NCBI GenBank assembly: GCA_002211745.1
Contig: CP022114.1
Span: 1,488,001-1,552,000, forward strand
DNA: 64,000 bases
From: Kluyvera genomosp. 3
GTDB taxonomy: Bacteria; Pseudomonadota; Gammaproteobacteria; Enterobacterales; Enterobacteriaceae
Direction: 5' to 3'
Below are positions 1-11,180 of the stretch, one piece after another (position 1 is the first letter of the stretch; the number at the start of each line of letters is the position of its first letter). The notes beneath the pieces are model-generated. The model saw only the letters and a program-made list of their open reading frames with translations. It was not told the DNA's origin and ran no database searches. Both the position numbers and the translations under genes were made by a program.

Positions 1-278
1 ATGAGCTGATTGCTCACGGGCGTGAAGTGGATGAGATTCGCCAGATCATCGGCGCCGACGGTCTTATCTTCCAGGATCTTGACGATCTGATTGACGCGGT
101 GCGCGCAGAAAACCCGGATATTCAACAGTTTGAATGCTCGGTATTTAACGGTGTGTACGTGACCAAAGACGTTGACCAGACCTATCTCGACTTCCTCGAC
201 TCACTGCGTAACGACGATGCGAAAGCCGTTCAGCTGCAGAATGAAGTGGAGAATTTAGAGATGCATAACGAAGGGTAA
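1..278 (+). CDS. purF: Amidophosphoribosyltransferase, C-terminal part (5' end outside window)
   Basis: This is the last ~91 residues of PurF, which makes phosphoribosylamine from PRPP and glutamine in the first committed step of purine synthesis. The frame is open from base 3 and ends [12 protein letters not shown], matching the enterobacterial PurF C-terminus almost residue for residue. Only the tail after the PRPP-binding domain is visible, so no catalytic residues can be checked. A hairpin terminator follows directly. In E. coli ubiX comes next; here about 12 kb of accessory genes lies between them. Confidence 0.97.
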   Translation, partial: ELIAHGREVDEIRQIIGADGLIFQDLDDLIDAVRAENPDIQQFECSVFNGVYVTKDVDQTYLDFLDSLRNDDAKAVQLQNEVENLEMHNEG

Positions 279-285
279 ATCTTGT

Positions 286-317
286 AGCCAGCGGTGTCTC
301 GCCGCTGGCTTGTTTTA
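286..317 (+). terminator. Intrinsic terminator after purF
   Basis: A 9-bp perfect stem (AGCCAGCGG / CCGCTGGCT) with a 7-base loop is followed by TGTTTT. It lies between the purF stop and the convergent regulator gene, and its T-tract overlaps that gene's last codons. Confidence 0.8.
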
Positions 318-1742
318 TTGCCGTACGACACCAAAACGAATCCCGTATTTTTGCACCTTGTAGTTTAGTGTTGTCCGCGAAACATTAAGGCTACGTGCTG
401 CCGCAGCGATATTTCCCTGATAAGTATCGAGTGCTGTCTCAATCAGGCTCCTTTCGTAGCTGGCTACCCGTTCTTCCAAAGAACCCTCATTGCTAAGATC
501 TATGGGCGGGATGTGGTTAACAGCTGTAGGGATATCCGGTATGCCTAAATTAAGTTCTTCTTCTTCAAAAACGATCTTTTTCAGCATACCATCGCTTTCC
601 TGCATGATCATACTGCGGACAATCGCATTCTCAAGCATCCTTACGTTACCCGGCCACGCGTGTCCAAGAAGCGCAACACGTGCGGCTTCGCTGAGCCCAT
701 GAATATCTTGCGGTACCTCGCGTCGATACTTATCGATGAAATAGTTGGCGAGCAACGGGATATCTTCTGGACGTGTACGTAGCGGAGGTAGGGTGAGCAT
801 GCCGACATTCAGCCGATAAAAGAGATCTGCGCGCAAACGCCCCTGCTGAATTAACTGCATGGGTGCTTCATTCATTGCCGCAATAATACGAACGTCAGAG
901 TGAATCGGGTGTTGGCCTCCTAATCGCCAGAAAGTCTTGTCCTGTAAAAAACGCAGGAGTTTGCTTTGCATCTCGATGGGCATGGCGTTCAGTTCATCGA
1001 GGAACAGTGTCCCTCCGTTGGCGAGCTCCAGATAACCCTGGCTATTTTCTGCGCCGGTATAGGCACCGCGCAGGGTACCGAAAAGGGTGCTTTCAACCAG
1101 AGTAGGCGGCAGAGCACCGCAGTTCAGGGCGATGAAGGGTTTGTCAGCCCGCTTGCTGCATTGGTGAATCAGGCGTGAAAAGAGCTCTTTACCTGTTCCG
1201 GTTTCCCCGACAATGGTCACGGGAATGTTGCTCACTGCCAGCCGTTTTGCTTTAGCGATGTTACTCAGCATTTCTGGGCTTTCGGTAATAATCGCGTGCT
1301 GTTTTTCGTGATTATCGGCATAAAGAAGATGGTTTAGCTCAACGACCTGTTCCTGTAGGCGCCTGACGCCAGACATATTTCGCCCGATTTCGATAACGCC
1401 GACCATATTGCCCTGGCTGGAGTAGAGTGGGGCGGTGGTATGCTGGTAATCTACTGCCTGACCACGCGCGTTGTAATAAATCTGATAGTGACCAATGTAC
1501 TCCACGCCCTCCTTCAGCGATGAAAGCATAGTACTCTGATTCTCTTTCATACTCGGGTATACATCCAGCATATGCTTACCCATCGCCTGTTTAATGCTGT
1601 ACCCGTCCAGATCTGCACTCTCCTGGTTGTAGTAGATGTATTCCCCTCGCTCGTTAATCACTGCCAGTGGCTGGTGTATCAGGTCGAAAAATCGGGAAAA
1701 CATCTTGAGTGCAGTCGTCAGCTCTTCGTTAGTGGATGTCAT
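315..1742 (-). CDS. Sigma-54-dependent activator (PAS-AAA+-Fis), regulator of the D-amino-acid module
   Basis: 475 residues, uninterrupted. A PAS-type sensor domain spans about residues 15-125, the AAA+ domain about 150-390 and a Fis-type helix-turn-helix about 435-472 (AAAARSLNVSRTTLNYKV). Walker A is GETGTGKE (179-186) and Walker B GTLFLDE (244-250). The sigma-54 contact loop reads GAYTGA (226-231) instead of the usual GAFTGA, a conservative change. The gene is divergent from the decarboxylase gene, whose upstream region carries a -24/-12 promoter and an inverted repeat, so the protein probably activates that operon. Its position matches STM2361 of Salmonella. The inducer is not evident; a PAS domain could bind a small ligand such as an amino acid. 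Confidence 0.93.
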   Translation of the reverse strand: MTSTNEELTTALKMFSRFFDLIHQPLAVINERGEYIYYNQESADLDGYSIKQAMGKHMLDVYPSMKENQSTMLSSLKEGVEYIGHYQIYYNARGQAVDYQHTTAPLYSSQGNMVGVIEIGRNMSGVRRLQEQVVELNHLLYADNHEKQHAIITESPEMLSNIAKAKRLAVSNIPVTIVGETGTGKELFSRLIHQCSKRADKPFIALNCGALPPTLVESTLFGTLRGAYTGAENSQGYLELANGGTLFLDELNAMPIEMQSKLLRFLQDKTFWRLGGQHPIHSDVRIIAAMNEAPMQLIQQGRLRADLFYRLNVGMLTLPPLRTRPEDIPLLANYFIDKYRREVPQDIHGLSEAARVALLGHAWPGNVRMLENAIVRSMIMQESDGMLKKIVFEEEELNLGIPDIPTAVNHIPPIDLSNEGSLEERVASYERSLIETALDTYQGNIAAAARSLNVSRTTLNYKVQKYGIRFGVVRQ

Positions 1743-1793
1743 GTGAAACTTTATTCCCTATCTAATTAATAGCCCTATTTTATAAGTGACAAA

Positions 1794-1833
1794 TTTTCGT
1801 CGTTGTGATGAATAACACACTCAATGACGAAAA
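1794..1833. promoter_or_regulatory. Inverted repeat, candidate enhancer site for the sigma-54 activator
   Basis: Arms TTTTCGTCGTTG (1794-1805) and CAATGACGAAAA (1822-1833) are complementary at 11 of 12 positions with a 16-base spacer. The repeat lies between the divergent activator and decarboxylase genes, about 50-90 bases upstream of the -24 element, which suits an enhancer-binding protein. A further half-site-like ACACGAAAA follows near 1841. Binding is inferred from position and symmetry. Confidence 0.6.
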
Positions 1834-1882
1834 AAACAAAACACGAAAAAATTAATTTATTGATTTTATTGAATAAATTATG

Positions 1883-1898
1883 TGGCATGGTTGTTGCT
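1883..1898 (+). promoter_or_regulatory. Sigma-54 (-24/-12) promoter of the decarboxylase operon
   Basis: TGGCATGGTTGTTGCT fits the sigma-54 consensus TGGCAYRNNNNTTGCW at every specified position. GG (1884-1885) and GC (1896-1897) have the required 10-base spacing. A start site near 1909 would leave a ~45-base leader before the ATG at 1954. The divergent neighbour encodes a sigma-54 activator. Confidence 0.9.
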
Positions 1899-1911
1899 TT
1901 ATATCCATTAA

Positions 1912-3350
<1,439 letters not shown>

Positions 3351-3362
3351 TTCTGGATTGTC

Positions 3363-3387
3363 GGGCTTTAGCGAGCGTCTAAAGCCC
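3363..3387 (+). other. Intercistronic hairpin between decarboxylase and exchanger genes
   Basis: A perfect 9-bp stem (GGGCTTTAG / CTAAAGCCC) with a 7-base loop and no T-tract, 12 bases after the decarboxylase stop. It is more likely an mRNA-stabilising or attenuating element than a full terminator, because the next gene has no obvious promoter. Confidence 0.55.
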
Positions 3388-3444
3388 CTGGATATCGCGA
3401 TTCTGACGGAATAATGAATTCCGTACGAATAACAGGAGATGGCC

Positions 3445-4865
3445 ATGAGTAACAACAGTTCTGGCTTACTTGGTATTAAAGACATTGTTTTTATGAATGT
3501 CATAGCCATTCTAAGTCTACGACAAATACCCAACGTTGCCCCTTACGGTGCTTCAGCAATGCTGTTGTGGGTTATTGCGGCATTTTGTCTGTTCTTCCCT
3601 CTAGCAATGGTGTGCGGTGAGCTTTCTACCGGTTGGCCGAAAGATGGCGGCATTTTTGTCTGGATTAAAGAAGCATTCGGTAAACGTATCGCGTGGATAG
3701 TGGTGGTTTGCTTCCTTTTTTCATGCGTATTATTTTTCCCGCTTATGCTGCAGTTTGGTTTTACTGCACTGGGCTATATGATTGGTAATGGTCTGGCAGA
3801 GAATAAAGCATTTATTGGCATCGGATCAGCCGTTATATTTTGGCTACTGACGCTGATGAATATTCGCGGTATGGAATGGACCAAAATCATTAATAGCGTC
3901 AGCGCCTGGTGTGGTGTCTTCATTCCCTCTGCTATTTTGATTATCCTGGCTATAGTCTGGTTAGCAACCGGGCATCCGATGCAAACAGACTATGCAACAG
4001 CGACAAACTGGGTTCCTGACCTGAGTCATTGGGATACGATAGTTTTCCTGTCCAGCATGATGTTTGCTTTCGCAGGGCTGGAAGTTGCGCCAATGATTGC
4101 CGGACGCACACGGAATCCACAGCGTGATTTCCCGCGCGCGATGGCCGTTTCTGCTGCTGTGATAGTCGGTATTTACATGGTTGGCACGTGGGCGTTAAAC
4201 ACTCTGTTGCCTGCGGGTAAAACGGATATTGTGGCCGGAGTTATGCAAGCGATGCATTCCGCTGCGGATACGCTGCATATGCCATGGCTGATTCCTGTAA
4301 TGGCTATCTGCATGTTTTTCGGTGCGCTTGGTCAGATTAACTCCTGGCTTGTTGGCCCTATCTATATGCTTCAGGAAGCATCCCGCGAGGATAATCTGTT
4401 AGGCGATAAAATTGCGCAATTGCATCCGGTATGGAAAACACCCGCTTTTGCGCTCGTCGTACAGGCAATTATTGTCACCGTTCTGTGTTTTTCAACTTTT
4501 ATCTCCCGAGCGTTGCCGCGGCCTACTGGATGTTAACTGCGCTGACAACCATAACTTATTTTATCCCTTATCTGGTGATGTTCCCTGCGTTCTGGTGCTT
4601 GCGTAAGACTCAGCCAGATACCCCAAGAAGCTTTAAAATTCCAGGAACAATCCTTCCCGCTTTGCTGCCTGCGTTGGGCTTTATTTCCATTGCCTTTGCT
4701 GTAGCTCTTCTGTTTATTCCACCATCGCAAATTGATATGGGTGGCTATTTTCAATATGCCGGCAAAATTATTGGTGGTGCACTATTAGCAGTGCTGGTCG
4801 CTGAATGGATTTACCATCGAGCAATGAAACGTAATGCACGTCTGAACGTGGTTGAGGGAAAGTAA
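3445..4865 (+). CDS. APC-family amino-acid transporter, probable substrate/amine exchanger
   Basis: About 474 residues, one frame break near 4497-4500 (T run). There are around 12 hydrophobic segments and an N-terminal APC core (GIKDIVFMNVIAILSLRQIP), closest in feel to the GadC/YjeM group of acid-resistance-type exchangers. ATG 3445 has AGGAG 6 bases upstream; the ATG at 3439 is too close to it. Placement straight after an amino-acid decarboxylase suggests exchange of ornithine/lysine for putrescine/cadaverine, as in AdiA/AdiC and CadA/CadB. That substrate is inferred. The syntenic Salmonella gene is STM2359. Confidence 0.82.
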
Positions 4866-4866
4866 A

Positions 4867-5969
4867 ATGTATATGCCAACTCTGCACATCAATTTACGGA
4901 AGCTTGAAGAGAATGCGCGTACTGAAAAAGCACTCTTAGCAAGCAGTGGTATTGAGGTGATGGCGGTAAATAAAGTTTTCGATGGCTGCGTTGAAACTGC
5001 ACAGGCTGTTTTTGATGGTGGAATCAAGGTTATTGCGGAGTCCCGAACCTATAACCTGAAAAAAATACGTGATATTGGTTGTACCACCTGCCTGCTACGT
5101 AGTCCTTGTCTTAGTGAAATTGAAGATGTAGTCCGTTATGCCGATATCAGTTTAAATAGTGAACCTGTTGTTCTGCGCGCGCTCTCGCAGGAAGCGCAGC
5201 GTCAGCAAAAAACGCATCAGGTTTTACTGATGGTTGATATGGGCGATTTACGCGAAGGTATCTGGTTTAGCGAATATCAAAAAATCCTCTCCACAATTTC
5301 TTTGATTAAAGAATTACCTTGTCTGGATCTCTACGGCCTTGGGACTAACTTCAATTGCTATGGCACCGTTCTGCCAACCGTAAAAAACGGCGAAGATTTC
5401 CTGGCGCTTGCCGCGCGGCTTGAACAGGACAGCGGCATCACCATTCGCCGTCTCTCCGCAGGTAACTGTACCAGCTATCACCTATTAGATAAGGGCATCT
5501 GGCCGCGCGGGCTGAACCATCTTCGTATTGGCGGGCTGCATGAGTTTGGCATCGAATACGTCGAGATGAAATATCTGGATGAGTTTCACCACTCGACAAA
5601 ACCGGTCGATAAGGCCTGCTCGGATATGTACGTGCTGGAGGCAGAAATTATTGAACTGAATAGTAAACCGACGGTTCCCGTTGGCGAACTAGGGTTGATG
5701 CCTTTTTGCAAAGTAAAACGTTTGTCGATAGCGGCGTACGCAAACGCGCACTGCTGGCGTTTGGCCGCCAGGATGTTCCATCGGATAACTGTGTTCCCTG
5801 TGATGATGGGATCAGCATTCTGGGACAAACCAGCGACCATACGCTTGTGGATATTGAGGCGTGTACCCAGCCGTTACGGGTGGGGGATGTGATTCGCTTT
5901 GAGCTGGATTACACCGGGCTGCTAATGGCTTGTCAGACCAAAGGTGTTGCCATGCGATTTACTCGATAA
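4867..5969 (+). CDS. Alanine-racemase-fold PLP enzyme, ornithine racemase type
   Basis: About 367 residues, one frame break at 5703-5707 (T run). The sequence tracks the clostridial ornithine racemase family: PLP lysine in MAVNKVFDG (Lys36), AESRTYNLKK, MVDMGDLREG, LSAGNCTSYHL, PVGELGL, and a C-terminal QTSDHTLVDIE. The start at 4867 has GAGGGA 8 bases upstream and lies 1 base after the transporter stop, so the two genes are co-transcribed. A racemase beside a D-specific decarboxylase suggests conversion of L-ornithine or L-lysine to the D form. The substrate is inferred from family and context. Syntenic with STM2358. Confidence 0.85.
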
Positions 5970-6030
5970 GAAGCGCGCTACGGGCAGGGCCGTAGCGTTA
6001 TTCTGAATCCTGAAAAGACAGGGAGAAACC

Positions 6031-7413
6031 ATGAGTACCCTGCAAGAGCCTTCTCTTATAGAGCATAAGGGCGAGCTTCGTCGTAACTTAAAAAAACGCC
6101 ACCTGCTGATGATGTCCTTAGGTGGCACCATCGGTACGGGATTATTTATCGGTATTGCCGAACCGTTGTATAACGTTGGTCCAGCGGGTACGCTGCTGGC
6201 CTATCTTCTGGCCGGCGGAATCATGCTGGCGACCATGATGTGTCTGGGGAGCTGTCGTGCGCGTTTCCTCATTCGGGTTCTTTTCAGCACTATGCCTTAA
6301 TTTTTATTCCTAATCCGCTGTGGAGCTATACTATCGGCTGGCTTTACTGGTTCAGCTGGGTCTTTTCTCTGGCTGCCGATTTAACCGCCGCAGGTTTTAT
6401 CGCGCATCACTATTTCCCCTCCATTCCTGTACATTATTTTTGCCTTATTATCCTTGTTACGTTAACGCTCATTAATCTCTGTTCGGCGAAAAGTTTCGGT
6501 GAATGTGAGTATTGGCTTTCAGCCATTAAAGTTTTTGCCATCGTACTGTTTATTGTGGCGGGGCCGTAATGATCTATTCATTGGCCGGACAAGCCCATTG
6601 GCATCCGACGCTGAAAACATCTGCCGGATGGTTTCCACACGGCTGGTGGCAAATTCTGGTCTGTATGACCGTTGTTATCTACTCTTTTCAGGGCGTTGAG
6701 TTAGTGGGGAATGCTGCGGGGGAAACTGAGTCACCACAGACTATTTTACCGAAAGTGATTCTTGGCATTGGTATGAGGATCATCTTATTCTATGGCCTGG
6801 CTATCGCCATTCTGGCACTGGTGTATCCCCGAGACAGTATCCCCAATGGGCAAAGTCCCTTTGTCTGGGTATTTTCTCATGCGGGATCCCAGGGGCTGAG
6901 GTATTAATGACGTTGGTTATCTTCTCTGCTGCGGTGTCAGCGGCGAACTCGGCGATTTATGCTAGCTCGCGCATGCTATGGTCGATGGCGGGTGATCGTT
7001 TTGCCCCGGCGTGTTTCAGTCGAGTCAGTCGCAATGGCGTGCCGGTAAACGCCATTATGTTGACCGTCGTTCTGGCGCTGGTCTCAATGTTGACACGTTA
7101 TATCTCTGCACAGCAGTTTTATCTCTACCTGATAGCGAGTACCGGGCAGGTCGGATGTCTGGCGTGGATCGTGATTGGCTGGTGCCAGTATCGCTTTCGA
7201 CGTGCGGTGAATCAGGGCGTGTATTCGCGCAGCTTACTGCGTTACCGCTCGCCGTTATTTCCCTGGGTGGCAGGGTTTGTGGTGGTGACCAATATCGCGA
7301 TTATTATTGGCACCTGGTTTAGCAGGCAGGGGCTGTTGATTATGTTGATTGAACTGCTGCTGATGGCCTGCATTATCGCCTCATGGTTTTGCTTCAGGCC
7401 CACATTGAAATAG
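6031..7413 (+). CDS. Amino-acid permease of the AAT/APC family (LysP/GabP-like)
   Basis: About 461 residues with three breaks (G runs near 6246-6249, 6560-6563 and 6883-6885). The N-terminus carries the AAT signature LKKRHLLMMSLGGTIGTGLF and about 12 hydrophobic segments follow. AGGGAG lies 8 bases before the ATG. This is the last gene of the sigma-54 operon and, unlike the first transporter, resembles proton-coupled uptake permeases, so the operon may encode one exchanger and one importer. Substrate unknown; basic amino acids are the guess from context. Syntenic with STM2357. Confidence 0.82.
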
Positions 7414-7416
7414 GAA

Positions 7417-7449
7417 AAAGCGTTCCCGCATCGCGAGAACGCTTTACTC
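7417..7449. terminator. Bidirectional terminator between permease and GH127 gene
   Basis: A 9-bp stem AAAGCGTTC / GAACGCTTT (7417-7425, 7437-7445) with an 11-base loop sits between two convergent genes. The A-rich and T-rich flanks suit termination both ways, although the forward T-tract is short. Confidence 0.7.
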
Positions 7450-7460
7450 TTCAGAATAGA

Positions 7461-9427
7461 TTACGCCTCGTCCACCCAAATCCGCATTTCGCCCTCGCCA
7501 CGGTTGGCCCAGCTAAACCACGGAATAAAGGTTAAGGTCTGCTTTTCGGCCGCCGTCTGGCGGTTATCAAAGCTGTACAGCGGTTTCTCTTCCAGCGCCG
7601 TCGGGACACGTAGCCCCTCCGCCTGCAGTAGCACTTTACCTTTCAGTACGCCCACGCCCTGAATCTCACGGAACACGCTGGTTTTCGGCAGCGACAGGTT
7701 GTGCAGCTCGGTGCCGTTATCCGCTTCTTCCAGGCAGTAGACCAGCGGCCCGCGCTGAATCGCCACTTTACCGGCAGCGTGGCGCACCAGCGGGTTGGCG
7801 TAAACCCGGCGAATGGTCATCGGCAGATGCAGCGTAATCACGTCGCCTTCCTGCCATTGGCGGTGCAGATGCAAATAGCCTTTGATGGTTTCGCCCTGCG
7901 CGGCTTCACCGTTCACTTGTACCTGAGGTGCTTCGCACCATTCCGGCAGGCGCAGCGCTAGCGTATGTTCAACCGTCTGCGGCTGGCTAAAGCGGATCGT
8001 GACCTGCTCATCCCACGGATAGTTGCCCTCAATTTTCAGCGCCAGAGTCCGATCGTTCACCGTGAACTGCGCCTCGCTACCGGCGTAGAAGTTGATAAAC
8101 AGGGCGTCCTGCCGCGGAGTGAAGAGGTAGTGGCCAATGGCGACCAGCGTGCGGGCGATGTTCGGCGGGCAGCAGGCGCAACCGAACCAGCGCTGGCGAA
8201 CGGGTTTGATATGGTCGTAAATGTGGTTATGCGGAATGCTTTTCGGGTGCGTTTCCAGTGGGTTAACGTAGAAGAAGTGCTTGCCGTCCAGCGCCATGCC
8301 GCCCAGCACCGTGTTGTAGAACGCGCGCTCCATGACGTCGGCGTAGTGGGCGTCGCCCTCCATCTCCAGCATGCGGCGGGCAAACATCATCAGGCCGATG
8401 GAGGCGCAGCTCTCGCCGTAGGCGGTGTCGTTCGGCAGATCGTAATCGCTGGTGAAGGCTTCGCCGATACCCTGCGAGCCAATGCCGCCGGTGATGTACA
8501 TGCGGCGCTGCACCATATTGTTCCAGATGCGCAGGCAGGTCTGGCGCTTCTCTTCATCCTGGGTCATGCGTGCAATGTGCGCCAGGCCGGTCATCAGATA
8601 CACCGAACGCACCGCGTGGCCGACGGCTTCGTTCTGCTCTGACAGCGGCTTATGCGCGTGGGTATAGCTTTTATCTTTAATCATTCCCGGCCATGCTTCG
8701 CCCCAGCCGATCCAGTGCCGGGTACCGCCGCGTTTTTCAAACTCAATATCGTAGTAGTACGGCTGCTGGCCGCGCTCCTCGACGAAGAAACTGGCCAGCG
8801 CCTGGTATCGCGGTTCCCGGGTGACTTCGTACAGGCGCATCAGCGCCAGCTCGATTTCCGGGTGCCCGGATAGCCGCGCAGCTGGCCGTCGTTCGGGCCA
8901 AAAACGGTGTCGATATGATCGGCAAACCGGCAGGCGATTTCCAGCAGACGGCGCTTACCGGTGGCGTTGAAGAACGCCACGGCGGCTTCGAACAGATGTC
9001 CGGCGCAGTACATTTCGTGGCACTCGGCGACGTTGGTCCAGCGCTGGCCCGGCTCTTTCACGGTATACCATGTGTTGAGATAACCATCTTCGCACTGTGC
9101 TTGCGCCAGCAGCTCGATCACTTCATCGGCGGTCTGTTCAAGCCGGGCATCCGGCTTCTGGCTCAGCGACCAGGCAACCGCTTCCAGCCATTTGGTGACG
9201 TCACTGTCCTGGAAGACCATGCCGTAAAACTCACCCTGTTCAAGCCCGGCGGCGATGCGATAGTTCGCCAGCGCATGGCTTGGCTCGGCCTCCGGAAGAT
9301 TGTCATTAAGCGCTTCCCACTGATAAGGGATCACCACATCGCGGATCAGCCGCTGATATTCGCCCAGAAACGGGTCGGTGACGGTAATACGGTTCAGATC
9401 GGCTTCAATCACATCAGACTGCATCAT
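7461..9427 (-). CDS. Glycoside hydrolase family 127 (beta-L-arabinofuranosidase type)
   Basis: About 655 residues, one break at 8865-8867 (CCC on +). The family (former DUF1680, HypBA1) removes beta-L-arabinofuranose using a zinc-bound cysteine. The glutamate/cysteine pair is in AYGESCASIG and the CxCC motif in WFGCACCPPNIAR, as expected for the zinc site and nucleophile. There is no signal peptide, so it acts in the cytoplasm on imported oligosaccharides. The ATG at 9427 has GAGG 5 bases upstream and follows the symporter gene by 7 bases. Exact glycan unknown. Confidence 0.85.
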
Positions 9428-9434
9428 GTTTACC

Positions 9435-10836
9435 TCAAGAAATGTGTGAATGTCTTTGGTGAAGATCGGTAGAAATACGTTTCATCATCGGGCCGTTCAG
9501 ACGGCACTTCAGCAGGCACAGGGCGAGAACAAAGTGGAACAGCGCTGGAACCAGGCTTTGCAGCAGGGTAATGCCATGAATAGATGCTGGCGTCTGGTTC
9601 CCCAGCCCTGGTTGGTAGGCCACCATGATCAGGATCAGGCTGATAATGCCGCCGGAAGAGGCCCAGGAGAGCTTGATGAAAAAGAGGTTAAAGGCGAAGT
9701 TCATGCCGGAGGAGCGCACGCCGGTTTTCCATTCGCCATAGTCGTCGGCGAAGGCCATAATCGAGAAGTGCAGCGGCAGGGTGAAGCCCTGAATCACGCT
9801 GTTAACCGCAATGCAGATCAGCCAGAGTATCTGGAACTGCGGGCCGGTGGGCAGGAAGTACATACCGACGCCGAAAGCGACCAGCACCAGGTTGGTCCAG
9901 TAGTACAGACGTACCATATCCACGCGGCGGGAGAGCGGATTGACGATCACCGCGCCAGCGATCCCGGCAATCGTCAGAATGCCGAAGAACAGCGACATGT
10001 AGGCCGCACTGCCTTGCAGCACGTAGGAGATAAAATACATATAGCCGCCGCCGCGGATGCACAGAATGTTTACCAGCAGGAACGACATAATGAGCATCAT
10101 CAGCAGTTGATCGTTTTTACGCAGCCCCTTCAGGTGTTCGCGAAGGGTGAAATTGCCCGCCAGCGATAAGGGACGCGCTCTTTGACCCAGAAAAAGCACA
10201 ACAGAAACAGCACCATGCCGATGGTGCACAGCACGGTTACGCCATACTGATAACCTTTCGCCAGGTTGCCCTGACCAAAGAATTCCACCATCCACGGCAG
10301 ACCGACGGAAACGAGGAAACCGGCAATGCCGCTGAGCACAAAGCGCCAGGACTGACAGGACATCACCTGATCGTGGCGGTTGGTGATGGCGTTAATCAGC
10401 GCGCAGTAAGGCACGTTGTTGGCGGTATAGCCGATGGAGAGCAGGAAATAGGTGCCGAACGCCCACGCAATTTTCATGTTTGCGCTCATGTCCGGGACGG
10501 TAAACGTCAGGATACCAATCACGCCAAGCGGTACGGCGGTCCACAGCTGCCACGGACGAAAGCGCCCCCAGCGGCTGCGGGTGCGGTCGGCAATCACGCC
10601 CATTACCGGGTCGGAAATCGCGTCGAAAATTCGCAGCGTAAAGAACATCGCACCGACGATAGCCGGGCTGAGCCCAAAGACGTCGGTATAGAAAAAAAGT
10701 AAAAAGCCGCTTATCAAATCTGAGATGCAATGCCCGCCAGCATCGCCTAATCCATAGCCTATCTTTTCGCGGTAGAGAGCGTCTCTCCCGCATCAACGGT
10801 CTGGACATCGGTATCCAGGTTATCAGCAATGGTCAT
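9435..10836 (-). CDS. GPH-family sugar:cation symporter (MelB/YicJ-like)
   Basis: About 467 residues with two breaks (GGG at 10170-10172 and TTTT at 10764-10767 on +). It has the GPH signature [20 protein letters not shown] and 12 predicted membrane segments. The true start is the ATG at 10836 ([11 protein letters not shown]) with AGGA just upstream; the A-run loss otherwise hides the first ~25 residues. It is transcribed with the GH127 gene and presumably imports the arabinofuranoside that enzyme cleaves. E. coli yicJI (symporter plus xylosidase) has an analogous arrangement. Confidence 0.84.
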
Positions 10837-11180
10837 AACCAATCCTCGAACAGGGTGTGATGATTCAAAAAGTCATTACGGCGTATCTCTGACGAATTTT
10901 TAGTAAATAACTAGCGGCGTTGAGGATAGAACCTGGGCCAGATGTGGGTATATAACGTAGATTTCAAATGGTGAAATTGATCTTGTTTTTACTATAAATA
11001 AACTAAAAATGGTGATTGTTATCACAATTTATGTTGGTTGGAGAGGGTTTTTCGCCGACACGAACACATATTGGTGCTGAGTATTAAAATGTTTAGTAAA
11101 AATAAAACTTAAGATTGCAGGGGGATGACCACGCGTGATACTCTTTGTCCCGTCAGGCCGTTAATGAGGTAAAGCGAAGG
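10837..11180. other. Divergent control region between GPH/GH127 operon and LacI-type gene
   Basis: A 344-base AT-rich region. It holds the CRP-like palindrome at 11008-11029 and the 9-mer TTTAGTAAA twice (10899-10907, 11092-11100), with a related stretch around 10987-11009. No open frame or RNA gene is visible. Confidence 0.6.
11008..11029. promoter_or_regulatory. CRP-like binding site
   Basis: The 22-mer contains GTGAT-N4-ATCAC flanked by AT-rich ends, close to the CRP consensus core TGTGA-N6-TCACA: the right half matches (TCACA) and the left reads GGTGA. It is centred between two divergent carbohydrate genes, where catabolite control is expected. Confidence 0.6.
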
